Origin: Streptomyces sp. TN58
GTDB taxonomy: Bacteria > Actinomycetota > Actinomycetes > Streptomycetales > Streptomycetaceae
DNA length: 64,000 bases
Reading direction: 5' to 3'
Assembly (NCBI RefSeq): GCF_001941845.1
Contig: NZ_CP018870.1
Location: 5,214,001-5,278,000, forward strand
Each line of letters opens with the position of its first letter. The stretch's first letter is position 1. Below, piece by piece: positions 35,194-44,161 of the stretch. The notes under the pieces were generated by a model. It was not told the origin of the DNA and searched no databases. It was given only the letters and a program-made list of their open reading frames with translations. The position numbers were made by a program, and so were the translations under genes.

Positions 35194-37623
35194 GTGACGA
35201 GCACCGAAGACACCACCGACCACACGGCCGACTCGGGACCCAGCGGATACGCCGCGGCCCGGCTGCGACTCCTCCAGGAGGAGTCGCGGTCCGGGCCCGC
35301 CCGGCGTTCCGCCCTGGCCGCACTCACCGACGCCTGGCTGAGCGCCCTCTTCGCCACCGCCGTACGCGAGACCGGAGTCCGCGGCGCCACCCTCGTGGCC
35401 GTGGGCGGCTACGGCAGGGCCGAACTCTCCCCGCGCAGCGACCTCGACCTCCTGCTGCTCCACGACGGCAAGGCCGACCCCCAGGCGCTCGGCGCGCTCG
35501 CCGACCGCCTCTGGTACCCGGTGTGGGACCTCGGCGTCGCCCTCGACCACTCGGTACGCACCCCCGCCGAGGCCCGAAAGACCGCCGCCGAGGACCTCAA
35601 GGCCCACCTCGGCCTGCTGGACGCCCGCACGGTCGCGGGCGACGCCGGCCTCCTCACCGGCCTGCGCACCGCCGTCCTGGCCGACTGGCGCAACCAGGCC
35701 CCCGCCCGCCTCCCCGAGCTGCACTCCCTGTGCCGCGAGCGCGCCGAGCGGGCAGGAGAGCTCCGCTTCCTGCTCGAACCCGACCTCAAGGAGGCCCGCG
35801 GCGGCCTCCGCGACGCCACCGCGCTGCGCGCCGTCGCCGCCTCCTGGCTCGCCGACGCCCCGCGCGAAGGACTCGCCGAGGCCCGCCGGCGGCTGCTGGA
35901 CGCCCGCGACGCCCTCCACCTGGTCACCGGCCGGGCCACCGACCGGCTCTCCCTCCAGGAACAGGACCAGGTCGCGGAGCGGCTCGGCCTGCTCGACGCC
36001 GACGCGCTGCTGCGCGAGGTGTACGAGGCCGCGCGCGTCGTCGCGTACGCCGGCGACGTGACCTGGCGCGAGGTCGGACGAGTACTGCGGGCCCGCGCCG
36101 CCCGGCCCCGGCTCCGCGGGCTGCTGGGCGGCCGCGGCGCCGCCGCCGCAGCCCGGGCACCTCTGGCCGAAGGCGTGGTGGAGTCCGACGGCGAGGCCGT
36201 CCTGGCCCTGGCCGCCCGCCCCGACCGCGACGCGGTACTGCCCCTGCGGCTGGCCGCGGCCGCCGCGCAGGCGGGACTCCCCGTCTCACCGCACGCCGTA
36301 CGCCGGCTCGCGCAGCAGGGCCGCCCGCTGCCGGTGCCCTGGCCGGCCGAGGCACGCGAGCAGCTGCTCACCCTCCTGGGCGCCGGCGAGCCGACGGTGG
36401 CCGTCTGGGAGGCCATGGAGGCCGAAGGGCTGATCACCCGGCTCCTGCCCGACTGGGAGCGGGTGCGCTGCCGCCCCCAGCGCAACCCCGTCCACACCTG
36501 GACCGTCGACCGGCACCTGATCGAGACGGCCGTGCGCGCCGCGGCCCTCACCCGCCGGGTGGGCCGCCCCGACCTGCTGCTGATGGCCGCGCTCCTTCAC
36601 GACATCGGCAAGGGCTGGCCCGGAGACCACTCGGTCGCCGGCGAGACCATCGCCCGAGACGTCGCCGCCCGGGTGGGCTTCGACGCCGGCGACACCGCCG
36701 TGCTGGGAGCCCTCGTACGGCACCACCTGCTGCTGATCGACACGGCGACCCGGCGCGACCTGGACGACCCGGCCACCGTCCGATCCGTCGCCGAGGCCGT
36801 CGGATCGGTGGGCACCCTGGAGATCCTGCACGCCCTCACCGAGGCGGACGCCCTGGCCACCGGGCCCGCCGCGTGGAGCGCCTGGCGCGGCTCGCTCGTC
36901 GCGGACCTCGTCGCCCGGGTCGCCGCCGTGCTGCGGGGCGCGGCCCCGGCCGTACGGGAGCCGGAGATCCCGGGCGCCGAGCAGGAGCGCCTGGCGGTGG
37001 AGGCGCTGCGCACGCGCGAACCGGTCGTGGCGCTCCAGTCCCGCCAGGAGGAGGCGGACGCGGTCGGGGTGGAGCTCGTGGTGGCGGTGCCCGACCAGCC
37101 GGGGGTCCTCCCCGCGGCGGCCGGGGTACTGGCCCTGCACCGGCTCACCGTACGGGCCGCCGACCTGCGCTCCGTGGAACTCCCCGACCGCCTGGGGGAG
37201 GTCCTGGTCCTGCGGTGGCGGGTGGCGGCCGAGTACGGGGCGCTGCCCGAGGCCGCCCGCCTGCGCGCCGACCTGGTGCGCGCCCTGGACGGCACCCTCG
37301 ACGTCCCGGCGAAGCTCGCGGACCGCGAGGCGGCCTACCCGCGCCGCCGCGGGGTCGTCCCGCCGCCGCCCAGGGTCGCGGTGGTCCCCGACGTCTCCTC
37401 GCTCGCCACGGTGCTGGAGGTTCGCGCGCCCGACGCCGTCGGCCTGCTGCACCGCATCGGGCGGGCGCTGGAGGCCGGCGGGGTGCGGGTGCGCAGCGCG
37501 CACGTCTCCACGCTGGGCGCCAACGCCGTGGACACCCTGTACGTGACGACCCCGGAGGGCAAACCCCTGGACCCCGCGGACGCGGCAGCGCTCGCCGCCT
37601 CGGTCGCGGCCGCCCTGTCGTAA
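35194..37623 (+). CDS. glnD: [Protein-PII] uridylyl/adenylyl-transferase GlnD
   Basis: An 809-residue signal transducer. The N-terminal nucleotidyltransferase domain has VGGYGRAELSPRSDLDLLLLHD. A central region LLEPDLKEARGGLRDATALRA follows, then the HD hydrolase domain (LLHDIGKGWPGDHSVAGE) and two ACT domains that sense glutamine at the C-terminus (VVAVPDQPGVLPAAAGV; LEVRAPDAVGLLHRIGRAL). In Streptomyces it adenylylates GlnK. GTG 35194 follows ACGGGAGCCCCTGG. The TAA lies at the edge of repeat element C. Confidence 0.96.
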   Translation: MTSTEDTTDHTADSGPSGYAAARLRLLQEESRSGPARRSALAALTDAWLSALFATAVRETGVRGATLVAVGGYGRAELSPRSDLDLLLLHDGKADPQALGALADRLWYPVWDLGVALDHSVRTPAEARKTAAEDLKAHLGLLDARTVAGDAGLLTGLRTAVLADWRNQAPARLPELHSLCRERAERAGELRFLLEPDLKEARGGLRDATALRAVAASWLADAPREGLAEARRRLLDARDALHLVTGRATDRLSLQEQDQVAERLGLLDADALLREVYEAARVVAYAGDVTWREVGRVLRARAARPRLRGLLGGRGAAAAARAPLAEGVVESDGEAVLALAARPDRDAVLPLRLAAAAAQAGLPVSPHAVRRLAQQGRPLPVPWPAEAREQLLTLLGAGEPTVAVWEAMEAEGLITRLLPDWERVRCRPQRNPVHTWTVDRHLIETAVRAAALTRRVGRPDLLLMAALLHDIGKGWPGDHSVAGETIARDVAARVGFDAGDTAVLGALVRHHLLLIDTATRRDLDDPATVRSVAEAVGSVGTLEILHALTEADALATGPAAWSAWRGSLVADLVARVAAVLRGAAPAVREPEIPGAEQERLAVEALRTREPVVALQSRQEEADAVGVELVVAVPDQPGVLPAAAGVLALHRLTVRAADLRSVELPDRLGEVLVLRWRVAAEYGALPEAARLRADLVRALDGTLDVPAKLADREAAYPRRRGVVPPPPRVAVVPDVSSLATVLEVRAPDAVGLLHRIGRALEAGGVRVRSAHVSTLGANAVDTLYVTTPEGKPLDPADAAALAASVAAALS

Positions 37624-37708
37624 GGGCTGTCCCGTGATCCCCGGCGGGCGCTCGGCGCCGGCTACGGCGCCTCGCCGCGTTGTCGCAAAGCGCCCACGGG
37701 ACTGCCCT
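37623..37708. repeat. Short derivative of the MITE-like family (element C) after glnD
   Basis: AGGGCTGTCCCGTG (37623-37636) and 37695-37708 are inverted repeats with one mismatch. The 86-bp element has the CGCCGCGTTGTCGC core seen in elements A and B but lacks their right half, suggesting an internal deletion. It starts at the glnD stop codon. Confidence 0.6.
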
Positions 37709-37848
37709 CAGCCCGGTGCGACGCCGCTGCCCGGGCCTGCGGGGCAGCGGCGGACCGCTACCGGGTGCAGGCAGGTCCCCGGACGGGGGAAGGGCCCGAT
37801 ACCCTGGGGGACGACCACACGCCCCCGACCCGAGGAATCGCGACCACC

Positions 37849-39420
37849 GTGTTCGATACGCTCTCCGACCGCTTGGCGAATACCTTCAAGGGCCTGCGCG
37901 GCAAAGGCCGGCTGTCCGAGGCTGACATCGACGCGGCGGCCCGGGAAATCCGTATCGCGCTCCTTGAGGCCGACGTCGCCCTCCCGGTCGTCCGCTCCTT
38001 CATCGCGAACGTCAAGGAACGCGCGCGCGGTGAAGAGGTCAGCAAGGCCCTGAACCCGGGCCAGCAGGTCCTGAAGATCGTCAACGACGAGCTCATCACC
38101 ATCCTCGGCGGCGAGACCCGGCGGCTGCGCTTCGCCAAGACCGCCCCCACCGTGATCATGCTGGCCGGCCTCCAGGGTGCGGGCAAGACCACCCTCGCCG
38201 GAAAGCTGGGCCTCTGGCTGAAGGGGCAGGGCCACGCCCCGCTGCTCGTCGCCTGCGACCTCCAGCGCCCCAACGCCGTCAACCAGCTGAGCGTCGTCGC
38301 CGACCGCGCCGGCGTGGCCGTGTACGCGCCCCAGCCCGGCAACGGCGTCGGCGACCCGGTCCAGGTCGCCAAGGACTCGGTCGAGTACGCGCGCACCAAG
38401 CAGTTCGACATCGTCATCGTCGACACCGCCGGCCGCCTCGGCATCGACGCCGAGCTGATGCAGCAGGCCGCGGACATCCGCGACGCCGTCAGCCCGGACG
38501 AGATCCTCTTCGTCGTCGACGCCATGATCGGCCAGGACGCGGTCAACACCGCCGAGGCCTTCCGCGACGGCGTCGGCTTCGACGGCGTGGTGCTCTCCAA
38601 GCTCGACGGCGACGCCCGGGGCGGTGCCGCGCTCTCCATCGCGCACGTCACCGGCAAGCAGATCATGTTCGCCTCGAACGGCGAGAAGCTCGACGACTTC
38701 GACGCCTTCCACCCCGACCGCATGGCGGGCCGGATCCTCGACATGGGTGACATGCTCACCCTCATCGAGCAGGCCGAGAAGACCTTCTCGCAGGCCGAGG
38801 CCGAGAAGATGGCGGCCAAGCTCGCCAAGGGCCCCAAGGAGTTCACGCTCGACGACTTCCTGGCCCAGATGGAGCAGGTCCGCAAGATGGGCTCCATCTC
38901 CAAGCTGCTCGGCATGCTGCCCGGCATGGGGCAGATCAAGGACCAGATCAACAACATCGACGAGCGCGACGTCGACCGCACCGCCGCGATCATCAAGTCG
39001 ATGACCCCGGCCGAGCGCCAGGACCCGACGATCATCAACGGCTCGCGCCGCGCCCGTATCGCCAAGGGCTCCGGCACCGAGGTCAGCGCCGTCAAGGCGC
39101 TGGTCGAGCGGTTCTTCGACGCCCGCAAGATGATGTCCCGCATGGCCCAGGGCGGCGGCATGCCCGGCATGCCGGGCATCCCCGGGATGGGCGGCGGCCC
39201 CGGCCGGCAGAAGAAGCAGGTCAAGCAGGCCAAGGGCAAGCGCAAGAGCGGCAACCCGATGAAGCGCAAGCAGGAGGAGGCCGCAGCCGCGGCCCGCCGC
39301 GAGCAGGGCCCGCAGACGGTCGACCCGGCAGCCGCCTCCAACCCGTTCGGCCTTCCCGCCGGCGGTCAGGGCGGCCAGGACTTCGACCTCCCGGACGAGT
39401 TCAAGAAGTTCATGAAGTAG
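37849..39420 (+). CDS. ffh: Signal recognition particle protein Ffh
   Basis: A 523-residue GTPase. The N domain is followed by the G domain with GLQGAGKTTLAGK (~residue 108), DTAGRLGIDAEL and SKLDGDARGGAALS. The M domain contains the methionine-rich SRP-RNA/signal-sequence region (GSISKLLGMLPGMGQ, MSRMAQGGGMPGMPGIPGMG) and a basic/Pro-rich tail. It binds signal sequences with 4.5S RNA and docks with FtsY. GTG 37849 gives the normal N-terminus FDTLSDRLANTFKGLRGKG. Confidence 0.97.
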   Translation: MFDTLSDRLANTFKGLRGKGRLSEADIDAAAREIRIALLEADVALPVVRSFIANVKERARGEEVSKALNPGQQVLKIVNDELITILGGETRRLRFAKTAPTVIMLAGLQGAGKTTLAGKLGLWLKGQGHAPLLVACDLQRPNAVNQLSVVADRAGVAVYAPQPGNGVGDPVQVAKDSVEYARTKQFDIVIVDTAGRLGIDAELMQQAADIRDAVSPDEILFVVDAMIGQDAVNTAEAFRDGVGFDGVVLSKLDGDARGGAALSIAHVTGKQIMFASNGEKLDDFDAFHPDRMAGRILDMGDMLTLIEQAEKTFSQAEAEKMAAKLAKGPKEFTLDDFLAQMEQVRKMGSISKLLGMLPGMGQIKDQINNIDERDVDRTAAIIKSMTPAERQDPTIINGSRRARIAKGSGTEVSAVKALVERFFDARKMMSRMAQGGGMPGMPGIPGMGGGPGRQKKQVKQAKGKRKSGNPMKRKQEEAAAAARREQGPQTVDPAAASNPFGLPAGGQGGQDFDLPDEFKKFMK

Positions 39421-39432
39421 ACGCGGACCGCC

Positions 39433-39482
39433 GAAGGGGCCCCGGCCGTGCGAGCAGCAGCCCGCACGGCCGGGGCCCCTTC
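39433..39482. terminator. 20-bp perfect stem-loop between ffh and the methyltransferase-like gene
   Basis: GAAGGGGCCCCGGCCGTGCG (39433-39452) pairs exactly with 39463-39482 around a 10-nt loop. It begins 13 bp after ffh and ends 18 bp before the stop of the convergent gene. Confidence 0.92.
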
Positions 39483-39499
39483 CGTTCGCATGTCCGCCG

Positions 39500-40186
39500 C
39501 TACTCTACCCGGGCGATGACGTACCGGAAGATGTTCGGCAGCCACACGGTCCCGTCGGGTCGCTCGAAGGGGTGGAGCGCCTCGGCGAGCTCCTTCTCGG
39601 CGAGCGCCGCATCGGACGCGCCGTCGTAGAGGCCGGTCGACAGGAGCCCCCGTACCGCGCTGTCCACGTCCGCGTAGCCGAAGGGGCAGAACACCCGCCC
39701 CGAACCGTCCGGACGCAGCCCGGCGCGCTCCACCACCGCGTCCAGGTCGCCCGGCGCCGGACCGCCGCCCAGCACCGAGGGCACCGTGCAGCGCTCGGCG
39801 GGCCCCCAGTCGGCCAGCACCACGGCGCCGCCGCGTCTGACCGCGGGCAGGGCCGAGGCCAGGGCCTCCGGGGTGGGCGAGAAGGCCAGCAGGGCGTCGT
39901 ACGGGCGGGGCGGCGAGGGCACCGCCGGCGGGGCCGCCAGCACCTCCAGCAGCCGTTCGCGGGCCAGCGCCCGCCGGGCCGGATCCGCCTCCACACCGGT
40001 GGCCGCGGCTCCCCGCGCGGCCGCCAGCAGCAGGGCCAGGCCGGCCCCGCAGTCGAGGCCCAGCAGCCGGTCACCCGGACCGACCTCCAGCCGGTCGTAG
40101 ACCGCCTCGTACAGCGGTACCAGCATCCGTTCCTGGATCTCCGCCCAGTCCCGGGCGACGAGCGTCGCGGTCGGCGTCGGTGTCAT
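39500..40186 (-). CDS. SAM-dependent methyltransferase-like protein
   Basis: A 228-residue protein with a class I methyltransferase Rossmann core: motif I LLGLDCGAGLALLLAAARG (~residue 42), the acidic GVEADPARR, and LLAFSPTPEALASALPAVRRGGAVVLADWGP. It keeps glycine-rich SAM motif I, so it may be active; the substrate is unknown. It is transcribed toward ffh from a promoter shared with the divergent proS. The ATG at 40186 is supported by the MTPTPTATLVARDWAEIQERM start, common to related Streptomyces proteins. Confidence 0.78.
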   Translation of the reverse strand: MTPTPTATLVARDWAEIQERMLVPLYEAVYDRLEVGPGDRLLGLDCGAGLALLLAAARGAAATGVEADPARRALARERLLEVLAAPPAVPSPPRPYDALLAFSPTPEALASALPAVRRGGAVVLADWGPAERCTVPSVLGGGPAPGDLDAVVERAGLRPDGSGRVFCPFGYADVDSAVRGLLSTGLYDGASDAALAEKELAEALHPFERPDGTVWLPNIFRYVIARVE

Positions 40187-40303
40187 CGAAGAAGCGCTCC
40201 TGATTCCGTCTGCCCCCCAGCCCCCGTTGCCAGAGAACTCCCCATTCGCCCCCGCGTCCAGAGGAGCGCGCCACCCGATTCACGCATCCTGCGCCGGGCG
40301 CCG

Positions 40304-40309
40304 TACGAT
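40304..40309 (+). promoter_or_regulatory. -10 element for a leaderless proS transcript
   Basis: TACGAT ends seven bases before the proS ATG (40317), which has no Shine-Dalgarno. TTCACG or CACGCA at 40279-40286 could serve as -35. A leaderless mRNA is the simplest reading. Confidence 0.55.
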
Positions 40310-40316
40310 TCGCGGC

Positions 40317-41729
40317 ATGGCAAAGGCACCCGTTCTCACCCCTCAGGCGGAGGATTTCCCCCGCTGGTACCAGGATCTGATCAACAAGGCCGAGCTGGCC
40401 GACAACGGTCCGGTCCGCGGCACCATGGTCATCCGACCGTACGGCTACGGCCTGTGGGAGCGGATGCAGCAGGAGATGGACGCCCGCATCAAGGACCAGG
40501 GCGCCCAGAACGCGTACTTCCCCCTCTTCATCCCGCAGTCGTACCTCACCCGCGAGGCCGAGCACGTCGAGGGCTTCGCCCCCGAGCTCGCGGTCGTCAC
40601 CCACGGCGGCGGCAAGGAGCTGGAGGAGCCGGTCGTCGTCCGGCCCACGTCCGAGACGATCATCAACGACTACTTCTCCAAGTGGGTCCAGAGCTACCGC
40701 GACCTGCCCCTGCTGATCAACCAGTGGGCCAACGTGGTCCGCTGGGAGATGCGCCCCCGCGTCTTCCTGCGCACCAGTGAGTTCCTCTGGCAGGAGGGCC
40801 ACACGGCCCACGCCACCTACGAGGACGCCCGCGACTACGCCGCCCGCATCCACCGCGACGTCTACGGCGACTTCATGACCAACGTGCTCGGCATCGACGT
40901 CGTGCTCGGCCGCAAGACCGCCAAGGAGCGCTTCGCCGGCGCCATCAACACCCTCACCCTCGAAGGCATGATGGGTGACGGCAAGGCCCTGCAGATGGGC
41001 ACCAGCCACGAGCTCGGCACCAACTTCGCGAAGGCCTTCAACACGCAGTACCTGTCGAAGGAGGGCAAGCAGGAGCTCGTCTGGCAGACCTCGTGGGGCG
41101 TCTCGACCCGCATGGTCGGCGGCCTGATCATGTCCCACGGCGACGACAACGGCCTGCGCGTGCCGCCGCGCCTCGCGCACGTCCAGGTCGTCGTCATGGC
41201 GATCAAGGGTGACGAGGCCGTCGCCAAGGTCCGCGAGCTGGGCGACCGGCTGAAGGCCGCCGGCATCCGTGTGCACGTCGACGACCGCGTCGACACCCCC
41301 TTCGGCCGCCGCGCCGTGGACTGGGAGCTCAAGGGCGTACCGGTCCGTGTCGAGATCGGCCCCCGCGACCTGGAGGCCGGCACCGCGATGCTCGCCCGCC
41401 GGATCCCGGGCGGGAAGGCCCCGGTGCAGATCGACGCGCTCGCCGACCTGCTGCCGAAGGTGCTCGACGAGGACCAGGCGCAGCTGCTGCGCGAGTCCCG
41501 CGAGCGCCGCGAGTCCCGCACCTCCGACGTCGCGACCATCGAGGAGGCCGCCGAGGCCGCCGTCGCCGGCGGCTGGGCGCGGATCCCGTGGGCCGACCTC
41601 GGCCCCGAGGGCGAGGCCAAGCTGGCCGAGCAGGCCGTCTCCGTGCGCTGCCTCGTGGCCGAGGACGGGTCCGTGCCGGACGCCGACGACGCTCCCGGTA
41701 CCCTCGCGATCGTGGCGCGCTCGTACTGA
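40317..41729 (+). CDS. proS: Prolyl-tRNA synthetase, archaeal/eukaryotic-like form
   Basis: A 470-residue class II synthetase. Motif 2 is FLRTSEFLWQEGHTAHATYEDA, with RPTSETIINDYFSKWVQ and LINQWANVVRWEMRPR typical of the archaeal/eukaryotic (ProS type 3) enzymes. Motif 3 is the SHGDDNGLRVPPRLA segment, and the C-terminus ends ARSY as in that family. It lacks the ~180-residue editing insertion of the bacterial form (~570 residues). It charges tRNA-Pro. It is leaderless from ATG 40317 and ends at a terminator (41750-41785). Streptomyces usually encode a separate bacterial-type ProRS, so this may be a second copy. Confidence 0.92.
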   Translation: MAKAPVLTPQAEDFPRWYQDLINKAELADNGPVRGTMVIRPYGYGLWERMQQEMDARIKDQGAQNAYFPLFIPQSYLTREAEHVEGFAPELAVVTHGGGKELEEPVVVRPTSETIINDYFSKWVQSYRDLPLLINQWANVVRWEMRPRVFLRTSEFLWQEGHTAHATYEDARDYAARIHRDVYGDFMTNVLGIDVVLGRKTAKERFAGAINTLTLEGMMGDGKALQMGTSHELGTNFAKAFNTQYLSKEGKQELVWQTSWGVSTRMVGGLIMSHGDDNGLRVPPRLAHVQVVVMAIKGDEAVAKVRELGDRLKAAGIRVHVDDRVDTPFGRRAVDWELKGVPVRVEIGPRDLEAGTAMLARRIPGGKAPVQIDALADLLPKVLDEDQAQLLRESRERRESRTSDVATIEEAAEAAVAGGWARIPWADLGPEGEAKLAEQAVSVRCLVAEDGSVPDADDAPGTLAIVARSY

Positions 41730-41749
41730 TCACGCCGTCGAGGCTTCCG

Positions 41750-41785
41750 GGCCCCGGCGTGCGGCGGGTGCCGCGCGCCGGGGCC
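41750..41785. terminator. Stem-loop after proS
   Basis: GGCCCCGGCGTGCGGC (41750-41765) pairs with 41770-41785 around GGGT, with one G-U. It starts 20 bp after the proS stop. Confidence 0.8.
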
Positions 41786-41876
41786 GAGGACTTCCGGTCG
41801 ACGTTACGTACCGACTCCTCCTGAGTTCGTCGCACCCGTCCTCGTCGGGACGCATGAGGCTGAACTGACTGGTACG

Positions 41877-41891
41877 TGCAAAAAATTTGCA
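41877..41891. promoter_or_regulatory. AT-rich palindrome TGCAAA-AAA-TTTGCA upstream of the SprT-like gene
   Basis: A 6-bp inverted repeat around AAA, 48 bp before the GTG at 41939. Such AT-rich symmetry in ~72% GC DNA is unlikely by chance and suggests a repressor or activator site. Confidence 0.5.
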
Positions 41892-41938
41892 ATGGCCCGG
41901 AATCGGAACACCCGGGCACCCCGGCTCGTTGTCACGAC

Positions 41939-42535
41939 GTGAGCACGACACCACCTGTTCTCGCCGCAGAGCTGGCGCAGGCGTGGGCCGACATTCAGCG
42001 GTACCACCCCGAGCTGCCCGACCTTGCCGCGCCCGAGTCCCTGATCGGAGAGTCCTCGTCCGCCTGCGGCGCCGAACTCTCCTTCGAGCGACTGCTGCAC
42101 GAGGCAGTCCACGGCATCGCGGCCGCCCGCGGTGTGCGTGACACCTCGCGCGCAGGCCGCTACCACAACCGCAGATTCCTCGCGATCGCCGAGGAGATGG
42201 GGCTGGACCACTCCGACGAGCCGCACGCCAGCAGCGGCTTCTCGCTGGTCACGCTCAATCCCGAGGCCAAGCGGCGCTACCGCCCCACCATGGAGCGGCT
42301 GCAGCGCGCCCTCAAGGCCCACACCGCCGCCACCGCCGCCGACACCAAGCGCACCTTCCGCGGACCCGCCGCCCGGCACGGCTCCTCGGGCGGCGGCGTG
42401 CGCGTCAAGGCGGTCTGCGACTGCGGGCGCAACGTACGCGTCGTCCCCTCCGTGCTCGCCCAGGCGCCGATCGTGTGCGGCGGCTGCATGAAGCCCTTCC
42501 GCATCCCCGAGGTGGCGATCGCGGCGGCCTCCTGA
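41939..42535 (+). CDS. SprT-like zinc metalloprotease-related protein
   Basis: A 198-residue protein. LLHEAVHGIAAARGVRDTSRAGRYHNRRF carries an HExxH zincin motif (HEAVH, around residue 60) with a downstream histidine as in the SprT family. The C-terminal CDCGRN...VCGGCMKPF is a four-cysteine zinc ribbon. SprT-like/Spartan proteases cleave DNA-protein crosslinks in eukaryotes; the bacterial role is unproven. GTG 41939 is used instead of GTG 41876, whose extra 21 codons cross the AT-rich palindrome. It is monocistronic, before the rpsP operon. Confidence 0.75.
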   Translation: MSTTPPVLAAELAQAWADIQRYHPELPDLAAPESLIGESSSACGAELSFERLLHEAVHGIAAARGVRDTSRAGRYHNRRFLAIAEEMGLDHSDEPHASSGFSLVTLNPEAKRRYRPTMERLQRALKAHTAATAADTKRTFRGPAARHGSSGGGVRVKAVCDCGRNVRVVPSVLAQAPIVCGGCMKPFRIPEVAIAAAS

Positions 42536-42831
42536 CCGCCCCCGCCCGCCGGCGGGGCCACCGCCCCACGGCATCGCGGCCGCCGGGCCCCCGCCCCCAC
42601 CGGGGCGGCCGGGTCCGCGCCCGCGCGGCAGCGCCGTACCGTCGGCGCCGGTCCGCCCTGCCCGCCCGGCCGAGTGCGCCGCAGGCGTATGGCACAATGG
42701 CTAGCTGTACTCGACAGTCGCACAGGACCCCTCTCTCCTCCGGCTGACGCGTCCATCGGGCACCCGAGTACCGCAACCCCACGTGGCATCTCATGTGCCC
42801 AACCACGTCAAGTTCAGGAGACACCACTCCA
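42536..42831. other. Intergenic region before rpsP (296 bp), probable promoter and leader
   Basis: The first ~130 bp is very GC-rich with no clear signal. TATGGCACAATGGCTAGC at 42689-42706 contains CACAAT as a plausible -10 for the ribosomal operon; the -35 is unclear. The remaining ~120 bp would be the 5' leader of rpsP, with AGGAG (42816-42820) as ribosome-binding site. Confidence 0.5.
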
Positions 42832-43269
42832 GTGGCAGTCAAGATCAAGCTCAAGCGCCTCGGTAAGATCCGCTCTCCCCACTACCGCATCGTCGTCGCC
42901 GACGCCCGCACCCGCCGGGACGGCCGCGCGATCGAGGAGATCGGCATCTACCAGCCGACCTACAACCCGTCGCGCATCGAGGTCAACGGTGAGCGCGCCC
43001 AGTACTGGCTCTCTGTCGGCGCCCAGCCGACCGAGGCCGTTCTCGCCATCCTGAAGCTCACCGGTGACTGGCAGGCGCACAAGGGCCTCCCGGCCCCCGC
43101 GCCGCTGCTGCAGCCGGCCACGAAGGAAGACAAGCGTCGCTCCTTCGACGAGTTCGCCAAGGCCCTTGAGGGCATCGGCGAGGGCAAGGGCGAGGCCATC
43201 ACGCAGAAGAAGAAGGCCGACAAGAAGGCGGACGAGGCTGAGGCCGCCGCCGAGTCGACCGAGGCCTGA
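42832..43269 (+). CDS. rpsP: 30S ribosomal protein S16
   Basis: A 145-residue protein. The first ~85 residues are S16 ([43 protein letters not shown]). A C-terminal Lys/Ala/Glu extension ([20 protein letters not shown]) is usual in Streptomyces S16. It is the first gene of rpsP-khpA-rimM-trmD-rplS. GTG 42832 follows AGGAG by 11 bases, slightly long. Confidence 0.98.
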   Translation: MAVKIKLKRLGKIRSPHYRIVVADARTRRDGRAIEEIGIYQPTYNPSRIEVNGERAQYWLSVGAQPTEAVLAILKLTGDWQAHKGLPAPAPLLQPATKEDKRRSFDEFAKALEGIGEGKGEAITQKKKADKKADEAEAAAESTEA

Positions 43270-43271
43270 GC

Positions 43272-43511
43272 ATGCTCGAGGAGGCTCTTGAGCACCTCGT
43301 AAAGGGCATTGTGGACAACCCCGACGAAGTGCAGGTCGCCTCGCGCAACCTGCGCCGCGGGCAGGTGCTGGAGGTCCGGGTCCACCCCGACGACCTCGGC
43401 AAGGTGATCGGCCGCAACGGCCGCACCGCACGTGCCCTGCGTACCGTCGTGGGCGCCATCGGCGGCCGCGGGATCCGCGTCGACCTCGTCGACGTGGACC
43501 AGGTCCGCTGA
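43272..43511 (+). CDS. khpA: KH-domain RNA-binding protein KhpA
   Basis: A 79-residue single KH domain with the GxxG loop GRNGRTARALRTVVGAIGG. It starts two bases after rpsP. KhpA-type proteins bind RNA globally, and in Firmicutes partner with KhpB. Its position between rpsP and rimM is conserved in Gram-positive bacteria. Confidence 0.97.
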   Translation: MLEEALEHLVKGIVDNPDEVQVASRNLRRGQVLEVRVHPDDLGKVIGRNGRTARALRTVVGAIGGRGIRVDLVDVDQVR

Positions 43512-43594
43512 GCAGTTGAATCACCGGCACGGGCCGGGGAGGGCATACGTGCCCGCCCCGGCCCGTCGTCGTCTGAACAGGAGAGGCACAGACA

Positions 43595-44161
43595 GTGGAG
43601 CTGGTAGTCGCGCGGATCGGCCGCGCCCACGGCATCAAGGGTGAGGTCACCGTCGAGGTGCGCACGGACGAGCCGGAACTGCGGCTCAGCCCCGGCGCCG
43701 TGCTGCGCACCGAACCGGCTTCGGTCGGCCCGCTGACCATCGAGACGGGCCGGGTGCACAGCGGCCGGCTGATGCTGCGCTTCGCCGGCGTCAAGGACCG
43801 CACCGCCGCGGAGTCGCTGCGCAACACCCTCCTCATCGCCGACGTGGACCCGGCGGAGCTGCCCGAGGAGGAGGACGAGTACTACGACCACCAGCTGATG
43901 GACCTGGACGTGGTGCTGGAGGACGGCACCGAGATCGGCCGCATCACCGAGATCTCCCACCTGCCCTCGCAGGACCTCTTCATCGTCGAGCGCCCCGACG
44001 GCACCGAGGTGATGATCCCCTTCGTCGAGGAGATCGTCGCCGAGATCGACCTGGAGGAGCAGCGCTGCGTCATCACGCCGCCGCCCGGTCTGATCGACGA
44101 CCGGGCCGAGATCGTCTCCACCCGGGACGCCGAGGCCGCGAGCTCCGAGGGCGACGCCTGA
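43595..44161 (+). CDS. rimM: Ribosome maturation factor RimM
   Basis: A 188-residue protein. The N-terminal RimM beta-barrel ([21 protein letters not shown]) and PRC-barrel C-terminal domain ([16 protein letters not shown]...[10 protein letters not shown]) bind S19 and 16S rRNA during 30S head assembly. GTG 43595 follows GGAGAGG. Its TGA overlaps the ATG of trmD by one base. Confidence 0.97.
   Translation: MELVVARIGRAHGIKGEVTVEVRTDEPELRLSPGAVLRTEPASVGPLTIETGRVHSGRLMLRFAGVKDRTAAESLRNTLLIADVDPAELPEEEDEYYDHQLMDLDVVLEDGTEIGRITEISHLPSQDLFIVERPDGTEVMIPFVEEIVAEIDLEEQRCVITPPPGLIDDRAEIVSTRDAEAASSEGDA

Noticed and set aside
35194..37623. glnD as a bacterial uridylyltransferase only
   Set aside because: Streptomyces GlnD adenylylates GlnK, so I name the activity as uridylyl/adenylyl transferase rather than commit to uridylylation.
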